DNA from: Cynocephalus volans
Taxonomy: Eukaryota; Chordata; Mammalia; Dermoptera; Cynocephalidae
Assembly: GCF_027409185.1 (NCBI RefSeq)
Contig: NC_084462.1
Coordinates: 2,356,001 to 2,420,000, forward strand
Direction: 5' to 3'
DNA length: 64,000 nt
Made by a program: the position numbers and the translations under genes. Below are positions 11,455-21,999 of the stretch, in pieces. Below the pieces are notes generated by a model, which was not told the DNA's origin, did no database searches, and was given only the letters and a program-made list of their open reading frames with translations. Within the stretch, counting starts at the first letter, position 1. Each line of letters starts with the position of its first letter.

Positions 11455-11545
11455 CTTTTTTTGAAAAGATGACCGGTAAGGGGATCTGAACCCGTGACTT
11501 GGTGGTGTCAGCACCACGCTCTCCCGAGTGAGCCAGGGCCGGCCC
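11455..11545 (-). mobile_element. Monomeric tRNA-Ile SINE, antisense
   Basis: Begins TTTTTTTGAAAAGATGACCG and ends CAGGGCCGGCCC. Similar AAGARACRGGGAA text on both sides (read on -) marks a target duplication inside the CMPK1 coding part. Confidence 0.85.
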
Positions 11546-12179
11546 TGCTTCCCGTCTCTTCCTATAAGTCAATAACTGACTTTGTTGACTGCAGATAGGT
11601 CTGAATTCTCCTTTCCAAGCTCCTGCTGTTGTCATCACTTCTACCACTACTCCTTCCCCTCTCAAGACCTCGTTCAGTACAGATCTCACTATTGCAATCC
11701 GAACAGAGGAGGTCCATCTGCTTTCCCATCCACGCTCTTGTTCCGACCTTGAAGGCTGTCTTGATTTCTTGGACACCCATCAATCAAGAGTTTATCCTTC
11801 TGAGCACTGGCAGCCATTGTCTGATCCATTTCTCTCTTTAATAAACTGATGGTTACCTCAACTGGCACAATCTGTGTGTGCAGCCGTGTTTCCCGATGGT
11901 GAGCGCGCACCGGGTCCCACTGCAGGCGCCCGGACGGCCGAGGACCAGCACAGCCAGCGGCTTCTGGAGGCGGCGAGCGGCTCGGCAGCGGGAAGCTCAG
12001 GCCCAGGAAGTGCAGCCCCCGGCGGCCGCGGCTCAGCCTCCACCACGTGTCTCCCGGACGCCGCGCGGCAGAGGCGGGGCCGTCGCCGTCTCTGCTCCGC
12101 CGCGGCGGCTGCTCTCAAGTGTCTCAAACCTTTTGGCATCCTCGACAGGCTTCTTTAACATCAAATTTATAAATTAAGT

Positions 12180-12735
12180 CTTTGACTTTTTCCAGTCGGG
12201 CCCCTGGACAGCCTCAAAAGATTTACTTCTCGCTTTGTAGAGACGGTAAATGACTAGGCTTACTTGGCAAATTGTATGGGGAGGATTGTGAAACGATGTT
12301 ACCAGATCTTCTTTCAGTTACATTTATGGGTATGTTGTTGACATAAATGTTACAGAATTACATAAAAATTTAAAAATCTACCAGTCATAATTTTGGTTGT
12401 AATGTTAAATATTCTTTAGAGTTATATTTATATAAATACATTATTAATATACTCTAAAGATTATATAAAATTTAAAAAGTCTGATGGTCCTGATGTCACA
12501 CTGTCATGATTCTGGTGTTATTTTAAAGTACCGTATACCATAGAAATAATAAAATTTTCTGGTCAATTGCTGATTGTAATGAGCTTTCATCAGATTTTAA
12601 CCATGGCTCTTCTAAGTCTTCCAAGTCTTTGTAATCCACAGTTTTGATTTTTCTCTAAAGACATCTGTCGTCAGATTCCTGACACTCTTAAATACAGGTA
12701 ATCTTAAATAACAAGTACTCTTAAATACAGGTTCC
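12180..12735 (+). other. AT-rich DNA, possibly ERV1 internal
   Basis: No gene. Short frames with no firm family match. Possibly part of the broken element that ends at 16,027. Confidence 0.25.
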
Positions 12736-12904
12736 TTTTCTTTTTTTTAATAGATCACTGGTAAGGGGATCTTAGCCCTTGACTTAGTGTTGTCAGCACC
12801 ACGCTCACCCAGTGAGCAAACCGGCCATCCCTATATAGGGATCCGAACCCATGGCCTTGGTGTCATCAGCAGCACACTCTCCCGAGTGAGCCACAGGCCG
12901 GCCC
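12736..12904 (-). mobile_element. Dimeric tRNA-Ile SINE, antisense
   Basis: Poly(T), then AGATCACTGGTAAGGGGATC, two monomers in reverse, and a terminal CAGGCCGGCCC. AATACAGGTT lies on both sides. Confidence 0.88.
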
Positions 12905-13085
12905 CAATACAGGTTTCTAATAACATTAAGATCCATGGACAAAATAAACATTTTTCAGAACCCTAATAAGGAAACTGATGTGTACATGAAGCTGCTAATC
13001 AAGATCACACAAAACAAAATTATATGAGGTTAAATAACCGATAAAATAATGATTTTGTGACTTTTATTCAAAACATTGTTGGTTC

Positions 13086-13257
13086 GGGCCGGCCCGTGGC
13101 TCACTCGGGAGAGTGCGGTGCTGATAACACCAAGGCCCCGGGTTCGGATCCCATATACGGATGGCCGGTTCGCTCACTGGTTGAGCGTGGTGCTGACAAC
13201 ACCAAGTCAAGGGTTAAGATCCCCTTACCGGTCATCTTTTAAAAAAAAAAAAAAAAA
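13086..13257 (+). mobile_element. Dimeric tRNA-Ile SINE
   Basis: A near-full dimer starting GGGCCGGCCCGTGGCTCACT with a pure poly(A) tail. A 15-16-bp target duplication, AAAACATTGTTGGTT, lies at 13,070 and 13,258. It is one of the least diverged copies. Confidence 0.93.
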
Positions 13258-13562
13258 AAAACATTGTTGGTTCTTTACTTAAATGTTTTGTTTTCCAGAT
13301 TTAAGGAAACTTTCTCTCAAGCTATCTATAGTTTACAGCAATTTGGTAAAATATACTTTTGTGAATAAAGATGGAAGCATTTGGTTTTTTTTCTCCCTAC
13401 TTGATTCCTCCAAAATTTGAAAACTATTTGTGAGTATTCTTACACTTTTTTACAGCAATATGGTTATTTACACAAGTTCAGTAAGAATTTGCTCTTTTCA
13501 GAACAGGATATAATGGGAAACACTGCTTTACATTACCAAAGCCTTAACTGAAATATCATATT

Positions 13563-13575
13563 TAAAAATATGCAT
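13563..13575. repeat. Left target duplication of the CHCHD2 retrocopy
   Basis: TAAAAATATGCAT, repeated exactly at 14,353-14,365. The flanking TTTAAAAA text suits the L1 endonuclease preference for TT/AAAA. Confidence 0.85.
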
Positions 13576-14352
13576 GGAGAGTTTTGCTCTCTAGACTCTG
13601 AGCTGCCAGCACTTGTGGTGCTTTGTGGAAGCTGAAGTTGCACTTCCTGCATGGCCCCTCCAGCCAGCCAGGCACCTCAGATGAAAACTGTGCCTAGGCC
13701 AGCACCAGTGGCCCCACCATTTGCAGTTGGTTCAACTGCTGCTACACCCTGAAGGCCAGGTCTGATGGCCCAGATGGCAACCACTACAGCTGGGGCTGTG
13801 GGTTCTGCTGTTGGGTACGCACTGGGCCATGCCATCACAGGGGGCTTCAGTGGAGGGAGTAATGCTGAGCCCTCAAGGCCTGACATCACTTACCAGGAGC
13901 CTCAGGGAGCCCAGCCAGTACAGCAGCAGCTGTTTGAACTGTGTTTCTATGAGATAAAAGTTTTTGGAGTGTGCCCAGCATCAGGGTGACATTAAGCTCT
14001 GTGAGGGTTTCAGTGAAGTGCTGGGACAGTACAGACTTGCAAATAGATTAGCCTAATCAAGAAGTTCAAGTTGAAAAAATGGAAAATTGACTCTCCTGAC
14101 CAAGTTAATTTAGCATAAACATATAATCGATAGAGAAAGTATAAAGTGTAAAATCATCAGTTAAACCTGTGTCACGAATAGCTTTCTTTCTCTGGAATTG
14201 CAGTGGAAGAGGGTGTTCTTACAATGAACAGAAGTTCATTGAGATGGCATAGAGTTTGAGGCTGGGCAAATGTTTGTGTGGCCTCCTTACACCAGTTGTT
14301 GTGATGTTATTGTCTGTGAGTTAATTAGAATAAAGTGATCTTATCTCCCAAA
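13576..14352 (+). pseudogene. CHCHD2: CHCHD2 processed pseudogene
   Basis: CHCHD2 is a twin-CX9C mitochondrial and nuclear protein. This intronless copy reads MAPPASQPGTSDEN-like text at 13,651, then GLMAQMATTTAGAVGSAVGY, then GHAITGGFSGGSNAEPSRPD and ITYQEPQGAQPVQQQL. The frame breaks near ELCFYEIKVFG, and the CHCH cysteines are eroded. The 3' UTR ends GAATAAAGTGATCTTATCTC and a short A-rich tail. A perfect 13-bp target duplication (TAAAAATATGCAT) encloses it. A TGA also lies before the MAQMA segment. It is not expected to make protein. Confidence 0.9.
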
Positions 14353-14365
14353 TAAAAATATGCAT
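14353..14365. repeat. Right target duplication of the CHCHD2 retrocopy
   Basis: Exact copy of 13,563-13,575, placed directly after the A-rich tail. Confidence 0.85.
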
Positions 14366-14514
14366 AAAATGCCTGACTTCAAGGGTTCTCAGCCTTACAG
14401 TGAGTAAATAAAACTGTCACTGCCTGGAGGGCTCAAAGATTTTATGACTAGGTAAAATCTAAAATTTGCCTTGGTTTGGCTTCCTAGCCTCAGGCTTTAA
14501 AATCTGGAATTCCT

Positions 14515-14690
14515 GGGCCGGCCCGTGGCTCACTCGGGAGAGTGCGGTGCTGAGAACACCAAGGCCCTGGGTTCGGATCCCATATACGGATGGCCGGTTC
14601 GCTCACTGGCTGAGCGTGGTGCTCACAACACCAAGTCAAGGGTTAAGATCCCCTTACCGGTCATCTTTTATAAGAAAAAAAAAAAAAAAA
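14515..14690 (+). mobile_element. Dimeric tRNA-Ile SINE
   Basis: Full dimer with poly(A). A perfect 15-bp target duplication, AAATCTGGAATTCCT, lies at 14,500-14,514 and 14,691-14,705. Confidence 0.93.
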
Positions 14691-14989
14691 AAATCTGGAA
14701 TTCCTATATGATCAATGTAGAGGAAAAAAGTCATGTTTCTAATGAAAAACCATAACATACCAATTATTAGATTGTAGCTCTATACATTGTATTTGAATTT
14801 TTGTTATCTACCTGTAGACTGGACTAGATCCTAAATTTGTCTAGGTTCCTCCAATCCAACTTTCTTTTATACAATTACTAAAAATGGACACTGCTTTGTT
14901 CCTGAAACTCTGTAAGGTGAAACTAAATAAATTTTAAGGGACAAGTCTTGTTCCTGTTATATGGACCATTCAGAAAGTTAACCAAACTG

Positions 14990-16027
14990 CCCAATGTCAT
15001 ACCAGAGATATTCAACTGCAAACCAGAACAAGACGTTAACAGTTTCACGTTGTAAACATCTTTCCTTAGATGTCAGAACAAGACTCCATATCATAATGAG
15101 ACATTTACCCCTCTTAATATCTTTTTCACTGAATTACAGTCATTTACTCAATTGGTTGTCTTTAAATCTAGGTTCATGGCTCAAAACCATTATGCAAACT
15201 GAGGTTGTCATATTATTATTAATTTTACTTTGTATTTTTGCTTTTTAAACTTTGTACCTGTTACTTGTTAAATTTTTGCTGACATACAACTCCTTACAGA
15301 ATAATGGTGGCCCAACCCTTTGAGATGACAGCAAGCCTAAAGGACAGACAAAATTGAACTTAACAATGGACTTCAGGTTGACTTAGCCTGAGAGAGCCTT
15401 TCCCTTCAAACCTCCCTTGCTGCTCCAATGTGGTTTTGACACTGACTCCTCACAGCCATTCACTGCCTCCAATGTGCGACCAGGTCAGCAACCCAGGACA
15501 GGTCCATCCTGGTGCCGAGGAACATCAACACCTAAGGGCAATATGATTGAGCAGCAATCCTTTCAGAGAATTAGCTTGATCAAAAAGGTGAAATGTGAAA
15601 GTTGTCAGAATCAAAATGAAGTCACTTGTGTTAAAAACCCCCTGACAGAGCTGGAAAAGGCCATGAAGGGAGGGTTCTCAAGCACAAATGCCTGTTGACA
15701 AAAATTATCACAAAGGACTCTGCAAAATCACAACCTTGCCAAGGCCGTCGCAACCTTACACAAAAAATATTTGTGAGGACATCTGTCCGGCAACTGTCTG
15801 TCCAACCTCGAACTGGCATCATCCTTGTACTGATCTTTGCAGCCAAGGATAATTATTCCCAAACAATTATGTAACACTCCATCATTTTTCCTTTAAAACT
15901 GTGTTGTCCTTTACCTCCCTGAACATGCACACAGTTTACTGTGGCACGCGTGTTCCCACTCCAGTGTTCTATTCCCAGTTAAACTGGTTTTTTTTTAGAG
16001 AGCCTCTCTCTGTTATTTGACATTATC
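14990..16027 (+). mobile_element. ERV1-like fossil: env tail and 3' LTR
   Basis: The left part reads like the end of a gamma-type retroviral transmembrane env subunit, with a hydrophobic anchor around 15,150-15,245. The right part, roughly 15,300-16,027, looks like an LTR with a polyadenylation region and pyrimidine-rich end. The element is broken with several breaks and looks tens of millions of years old. AT-rich DNA to its left (12,180-14,990, possibly from 6960) may belong to it, with SINEs and host-gene retrocopies inserted. Confidence 0.5.
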
Positions 16028-16099
16028 AACTTATATTCCCCTTTTTAGCACTACACTTGATGATTCCACTTGTTACCATGCTGCTGCTAGAGGATTTAG

Positions 16100-17440
16100 T
16101 AACATCTACATAAAATAATAAAATTCATGAAGGGATAATCTTTTTCAAAAGATAGTCATGGCAAATGATGCAGTAATTATGCACTCAGAGGAATCAAGAA
16201 TGTCTTTTCCAAGTAATAGACCTTTAAGAGATACATTTTTCATCAATTCTTTCTTTAACACATTCAACAAGTTCTTTCAAGAAACAAGCACTTAACCTTG
16301 TTTGCTGTTCTCTCAACTTGCACAATCCTGTTGCGAAACAGAGATGGGAAAATATAAATGAGAAATAAAATGTGCTTCACTCCATGACTTATTTAAAAGA
16401 CAAAAATTTGGGGGCCTTTTCTTCAGAATTAAAGTATGATTTCAGTGCTTCAAGTAAGTAAACTGAGGATTCTCTCAACTTCATTTGTTGAAGAGAGCCA
16501 GTGGGGTTTTGAATACAAGAGAACTGAAGAATACTTAATGGCAACAAATCATAAAAATGCTTTAATCCCTCAGTTCAAACAGTATAAAGGCTAAGTAAGA
16601 AAATTTCATAACAATTACTTCAATGTCAGTAGAAAGGACATCAGATGCTGTTTGAACTTGAAGGCACTTTGTAGATGAGCAAGGTAACCAACACCTTCCA
16701 TTGAAGATGCTGCGCTTCCACTTTGAATAAACATTGTCTTCCACAAACACACAACAAATTTGTAGTTGCAGATCTCCACCAAAAGCAATAACATTTTTCT
16801 CATTAACTTCCAACTCAGTAAAAGAATCTTTGCAAACATTTGCTCTTTTTTCTTTCTTTTTTCTTTTTTTCTGAAGTCTCACCTGGAAAGGATTTTGCTT
16901 GTAGTAAACTTATAAGCAAGCCTTTTTCACAAGAAAAATATTTCAAAGCAAAGGGAAATTATTTTCTGCATTGTGATAACTTGTATCCGTGGCTATGCCA
17001 TAAAAAGATGAGGCATTTAGATCTTTGATAACTTCTGTAATAGCAAACAGAGCTTTTATATTTTTATTATTTTAGGAGATTTTGTCCTGGAATTTGAACA
17101 TTTGCTTGCAATTTTGGAGTCAGAAAATACTTCTGAAAGCAGTACATTCAAACAGCTGTTTGACCTGAGTTATAATGATATACAGTGTGGGAGGCCATTA
17201 CAACTTCTGCTGCCATTATTTTATCTTCACCTGAATTTCCCATAATTAAGAAATTATTTTATCATTTGCTTTGGTACTAGTTGAGGAAATCATACATCTC
17301 TGAGGCTAAGCTGTTAGTGTTTGCTGGTTTGTATCTAACTTTCCGACATATCTGAAATTGAATGCACTGCATACTGCACAAGGAACTTCAAAATTTTGAC
17401 TTTTCCCTCATTTAATAAAAGTACACTCATTATAAAGTTT
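16100..17440 (-). pseudogene. hAT transposase relic
   Basis: Read on -, frames joined by eye give an N-terminal BED/C2H2-like PCAVCSAFNFRYVGKLDTNQ. Later comes EVIKDLNASSFYGIATDTSY followed by HNAEN, then YFSCEKGLLISLLQAKSFPG. Next is NEKNVIAFGGD, then QTASDVLSTDIEVIVMKFSY, and a C-terminal ECVKERIDEKC. This order fits hAT-superfamily transposases and their domesticated relatives. Stops and frameshifts are common. It could be a transposon copy or a retrocopy of a hAT-derived host gene; terminal inverted repeats were not found. Confidence 0.7.
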
Positions 17441-18400
17441 ACACTTATGTTTTGTCATTTTGGGCTTTAAATATATACAAATAAGACACTGATAAGAGCA
17501 ACTACAAGAATGGAAAAGGTTGGATTTGATAACCTCACAGCCATATCAGTGTGTATGTCACAATTCTGAACTCACAACTAACCAGAAACAAGGGTTGAAC
17601 CATTCAAAGGGTTGCAAACTTGAGAACTAACAATAAACACAACTCAATATGTTGCAAAAAAAGGTGCCCTAACCCTTTGTTTACAAGGTAGAGCTGTTTG
17701 TAGAAGGAACAGTCTTCCAGGTTAAAGCCAGAGTTGATTACACACCAAGTTTCAGGAAGCCTGGCATTCAAGGATTGGTGCACTGTCAGGAGCTAGGGTG
17801 TTTAGGAACTGACTTTCAGCTGTATTAGTGTGGTCACTGGAGTCAGGCTGCTTTTGGCCAGTAGACTTTCAGAAGTCTGAAAGGAGGATCAGTGCTTCTC
17901 TGAGCAGTTTTTCCCACCACCTGGCCTCTGATTCTTCATATTCCAATGTATGGGGATGATGCAGGATACTCGAAATTCTTAGGGTAGATTTATCTCCTTC
18001 CTCTTCTTAATCCCTCCCAACCCAATCATTCACCAGGTGCTGCTTACCGATCTGCCTCCAAAATCTCTCCCAGCTCCTCCCTTCCTCCCACAATCCACAT
18101 TGCCCTACTGCCTGGTCCCAGCCTCATGCTCCCAGACTGGGACTACTACCCCAGTCTCCCTCCTGGTCTCTCTCCCCAAAGGAGCTCTCCCATCCTTGGG
18201 CTCCTCACTATCCATCATACACTGTGTTTTTTCTCCAGAGTGTTCATCACAACCTGAAGTTGGCTCATTTAAATACTCTATTACTTGACTATATGCACCA
18301 TCAGCTCGAGGACACTAGTATGTTTTGTTCACTTGGTAACATCCATGTAGCAGCATGCTTGTCATGTAGCACCTGCTCAAGAAATACCTTGTGAATATTT
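17440..18400. other. Gene-free DNA
   Basis: No exon or RNA gene seen. The part at 18,030-18,290 resembles an ancient L2/MIR-type fragment (ATCACAACCTGAAGTTGG). The rest looks single copy. Confidence 0.35.
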
Positions 18401-18409
18401 GTTAAATGA

Positions 18410-18815
18410 AAGGAAGGATACTTGTGTGGAAGAGTAGGAGTAAGGGATGAGTAAAGGATGAGTGGTAAAAGAATGGATGGATGGAAGGATGAATGGATGA
18501 TGAACAGGTGGGTGAAAGGTGGATGGATGGATGCATAAGTGGAAGACTGCATGGATGGGTGCGTGCATGAAAGTTTGGATAGATGAATAAAAGGGTGATG
18601 GATGAATGAAAGGTTGAAGGGATAGATGGGTAGGTAGGTGGATGGATGAACGGGTGGGTGAAAGGTGGATGGACAAGTGGGTTGGTGGCCAGCTGGTTGG
18701 CTGGCTGGTGGGTGAATGGATAAGTGGAATAGTGGATGAATGGGTGTCTGCATGAAAGTTCGAATAGATGAATGAAAGACTGGCTGGATGAAAGGCTGAA
18801 TGGACAGATGAATAA
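18410..18815. repeat. Degenerate GGAT/GAAT satellite
   Basis: About 400 bp of diverged tetranucleotide-derived units (TGGATGGATG, GATGAATGAA, GGTGGGTGAA). Long open frames occur on - only because the period avoids stops; the Pro/Ser/His-rich products are artefacts. Confidence 0.9.
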
Positions 18816-18839
18816 GAAAAAGAAAAGCTAAACTTTTCC

Positions 18840-20500
18840 AAAAAGAGCTTCCTTTGCAGACACTGGACTCCCTAAACCCTAAGAAAACAATTTATTAGTA
18901 AAGCCTAGTGGGTCAATGGTAGGAGGGATCCCCCTGAAGGGCTGGCCCACCCCCATCTTCTCCATCCACAGCCCCAGTGGCTGGCTGGAGACGATGGCTG
19001 AAAGAAGAAACTTCACATTATCTGGAGGGTAAATGCCGGGTTCCCTGATGTTCATAGAGACTGATGAGTGATGCCTAAAGAAGTGGCAGGAATGCACATT
19101 CCAAGGATTCTTCTAGAAGCTTATCTGTGATTAAACAGCAGGCTTTGAGTCGAACTGCTTCATTTTTTTTTTCTATTTCAAACTGCAAGTTGAAAGTTCT
19201 AGAAGACAATAAAAATTGCCGTTAGTGTCTTACTCATTCAAGGATCACTCTCTATGTCCCTACTACATGCCAGGCACCTTCCAGGTAGTAGGGACACTGC
19301 CACGAACAAGAGGGTCAAGGAGCCCTTGCTGGGCTTACTATCTGGAGGAGAGGGTGTGGAGATGCCACAAATTAAACAAATACTCCCTCTAGACGGGAAT
19401 AAGGGCTTTACAGAAAATAGAGGAGACGAAGGAACGGTGAGGAGGCATCTCACTGGGATGACCTGCGAAGGCCTCAGGATCTTGAGAAGGAGCCAGCTGT
19501 GTAAAACATGAGAGGGAAAGTGGGAAAAACAGGTGCACAGTTCCTGGGGTGGGCTGGAGCTGGCCTCGTCTGGAATCTGAGGGGAGGACGGTGTGGCCGG
19601 CACAGAGTGAACTGGGGGAGAGGGGAGGGAGGGAGGTCAGCCGTGCAGCCAGTGTAAGGAGCTTTCTTAAGGCAGAGGCAAAGTGATCTTCAAGTCACTC
19701 AAAGATTACTGGGCTCCTTAATAGCATCTCTTCATTAAGTTCCTACCCAAGGGACAAACCTGCCTCTGAGTGAGTGCCCTCCAGGGATTAAGCAGATCTG
19801 AAATGATAGTGATCCTGAAAGGGGCAGTTAGATTTTGAGTTTTTAAGTTTCCCTTGTACTGGGAGGATAAGTTGGCACCTGGGAAGACTGGACTTGCTCA
19901 ACTGATAAATATGGATAGAGTCTCTGCCCTGAGCTAGGCCACAGAAACGAACAGCAGAGATAGATGTGACACTGCCCTCATGGAGCTCACTGCCAGCAGG
20001 TGACTATACCAAGTGACTGTGTAGTCGGCTCCTCCAGGACAGGAGACCTGGATGAGGCCAACTAGACTGGACCGGCAGATGCCTGGAGGGACAGGTGACG
20101 GGGTGAAGGAGGGAGGGATGTTGGGGAGGACTCTAAAGTCTCTGGCTTAGAAAACTGGGCTGATGGAGGAGGAGCCATCTACCGAGCTTGGGAGTCTGGG
20201 GAAGGAATGAGTTTGGTAGAGGTCACGACTTCTCTTTTGGAGAGTGTCTGTGGTTAAGGCAGAGAGTCTACTACCTTACTACAGAACCAAAAAACCTCCA
20301 GACCTGGCATTTTTGGAGTGCTCTGTGTGCAGGCACTGTGAGAAGTGCTTTGCATGCACTCTCTCATATTTTCAGCCTCTGATGTAAGGACAGGTCATTA
20401 ATGTAATTAATGTAATTGATGTAAGGAATAAAGAAGCACTTGTAATCCAAGAGCTAACAAGATGACAGGCCACTACCCAAGCAGATGCTATTCAAAATGC
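18840..20500. other. Gene-free DNA with old L2/MIR-like pieces
   Basis: Segments such as 19,230-19,320 (TACTACATGCCAGGCACCTT) and 19,900-20,100 look like MIR/L2 debris. No coding exon recognised. This is the 3' side of VRK3. Confidence 0.4.
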
Positions 20501-20506
20501 ACTCAG

Positions 20507-20680
20507 GGGGCCGGCCTGTGGCTCACTCGGGAGAGTGTGGTGCTGATAACACCAAGGCCATGGGTTCGGATCCCATACAGGGATAGCCAGTTGGCTTACT
20601 GGGTGAGTATGGTGCTGACAACACCATGTCAAGGGTTAAAATCCCTTTACCGGTCATCTTTTAAAAAAAAAAAAAAAAAA
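20507..20680 (+). mobile_element. Dimeric tRNA-Ile SINE
   Basis: Dimer with poly(A); AAAATGCACT on the left and AATGCACT on the right. Confidence 0.9.
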
Positions 20681-20692
20681 AATGCACTTGGA

Positions 20693-20905
20693 CCAGGGTT
20701 TCTAAACTGCAGCCCTAATGATATTTGGGGCCATATGATTCTTTGTTGGGGGGCAGAGGTGGGGGCTGTGTTATGCATTGTAGGATGTTGAATAGCCTCT
20801 CTGACCTCTCCCAGTAGATGCCAACAGGATCCTTACCCCAGTCGTGACAACCAAAACTGTGTCCAGACATTGCCAAATGTCCCCTGCGGGAGCCCTAAGT
20901 TAAAC
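20693..20905 (+). mobile_element. MER5-like nonautonomous hAT transposon
   Basis: The text ACCAGGGTTTCTAAACTGCA, then TTGTAGGATGTTGAATAGCC, and TCCAGACATTGCCAAATGTC matches the MER5A/B type. A related antisense copy lies at 45,560-45,800. Confidence 0.75.
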
Positions 20906-21099
20906 AAATAACTGTGCTTTGATTCCAGCCAACCACAATGAGAGAAATGACAGCTCTGTGGAGATGAGGGGCTTGGGGAATCTCCTTTTCAGTACACTTC
21001 CCTGCACCATGCCAAAATTAACTGTCAAGGTTGTTTATTTTTGATCTTTGAAAAATTCCTGCTCAGTCTCACACGGTGCTAATGGGAGTACAGACAGGC

Positions 21100-21420
21100 A
21101 TTATCCTGATGGAGAGTAATCTGGTTATCTCTATCAAAATTATAACTCCATCCATAAACACATGCACACACCAGTGGTCAGGCTGTGCACACAGGTGTTT
21201 AAGGCAATACTGTTTGTGAAATGAAAACCCGGGACACCAACCAAACGCCCAGCCACTGGTTGGAAAGTCTCCTTTGTCCACACAACAGAGGACTGTGCTG
21301 CTATAAGCAAGACTGTGGATGCTCTATGCTTGACAAGGGAAGAGCTGCCAGAAATACTGTGAAGCGAAAAGAGCAAGGTGCGGTACAGGGTACAGAGGTG
21401 GCTAATTTTTGTGTATGGGG
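21100..21420 (+). mobile_element. Probable L1M-type 3' end
   Basis: Old L1 3'-UTR-like text (GGCAATACTGTTTGTGAAATG, GCTGCTATAAGCAAGACTGT). Diverged; subfamily not resolved. Confidence 0.45.
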
Positions 21421-21539
21421 GGAACAAGGGGTGCCAGCCCAAAGGGAAGCAGAGACTACAGGTGGATGGGTGAAGGGACAGAGGGAGAGAAGGATAGATG
21501 GATGCAAAAAAGGACAGAGAAAGAAGGAGACAGACAACA

Positions 21540-21760
21540 CCTTGATGCTATTTTCGAGGCCCTGAATCCAGTCATGCCTAAAGTCCCACCTCTCTTAGAA
21601 TTATCTAACTACAACAGCCAATCAATTCTTCTTTTTCTTACAGCCAAGTTGAGTCAGGTTTCTGCTACTTGCCATTCCTGGGGGTCGGAAAGGTCAAGAA
21701 ACCTGCTGAGAAATCCAGCATCTAAATGGGAGGTTGGCCCTGGTATAAACATGGAATAAC
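21540..21760 (+). mobile_element. MaLR-like LTR end fossil
   Basis: Shares with 36,300-36,490 the run GAATCCAGTCATGCCTAAAG ... CAAGTTGAGTCAGGTTTCTG, typical of MLT1-type LTR ends. Confidence 0.5.
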
Positions 21761-21850
21761 ATACGGGAAGCAGTCCTTTGGGCAGGGCTGGGGCAAGGCA
21801 AAGGGGTGAGAAGGGTTAAGACTCACAAACTTTTCCCATTTGGATTCCAC

Positions 21851-21999
21851 CTATGACACCATCTTGAGGTCAACGGGGTCATAGGGTGACACTCTCAGAT
21901 CCTGCAGCAGGGTTTCCAGATTGTTCCTCAGCATGCTGTAGGGTGGCTTCTCATCATACTTGAGGGCCATCACCACCTTCAGGTACTCCTGCAGGGTCT
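21851..21999 (-). CDS. VRK3: VRK3 exon 12 (C-terminus)
   Basis: Encodes [20 protein letters not shown] to [16 protein letters not shown], then TAG at 21,853-21,851. Residues about 406-454. The acceptor is TTGACCACAG. No AATAAA lies close behind; the first one I see on - is near 21,030, so the 3' end of the mRNA is uncertain. Confidence 0.95.

Larger units (their letters stand above)
10121..12170 (-). pseudogene. CMPK1: CMPK1 processed pseudogene
   Basis: UMP-CMP kinase phosphorylates UMP and CMP. This copy is intronless and read on -. The GC-rich 5' part (12,120 down to 11,880) gives KPLAVLVLGRPGA, a damaged P-loop. It then jumps to VPVEVTISLLKREMDQTMAA, so a segment of about 35 codons is missing. 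It continues LLIDGCPRNQDSLQG and ends SVDEVFDEV near 11,375, followed by a long 3' UTR. AATAAATAAGTC about 20 bases before an A run near 10,121 looks like the original poly(A) site. Frameshifts and stops are present. SINEs at 10,842 and 11,455 sit inside it, so it is older than they are. Confidence 0.85.

Noticed and set aside
11858-12177. GC-rich frames on both strands, possible CpG-island gene
   Set aside because: This is the GC-rich 5' UTR and first codons of the CMPK1 retrocopy, with no promoter context of its own.
13677-13989. CHCHD2 retrocopy as a possible expressed retrogene
   Set aside because: An in-frame TGA, a frameshift and loss of the CX9C cysteines make a working protein unlikely.
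18301-18841. Long Pro/Ser/His-rich open frames on -
   Set aside because: They come from the GGAT/GAAT satellite. The short period lacks stops in several frames at once, and there is no conserved motif.
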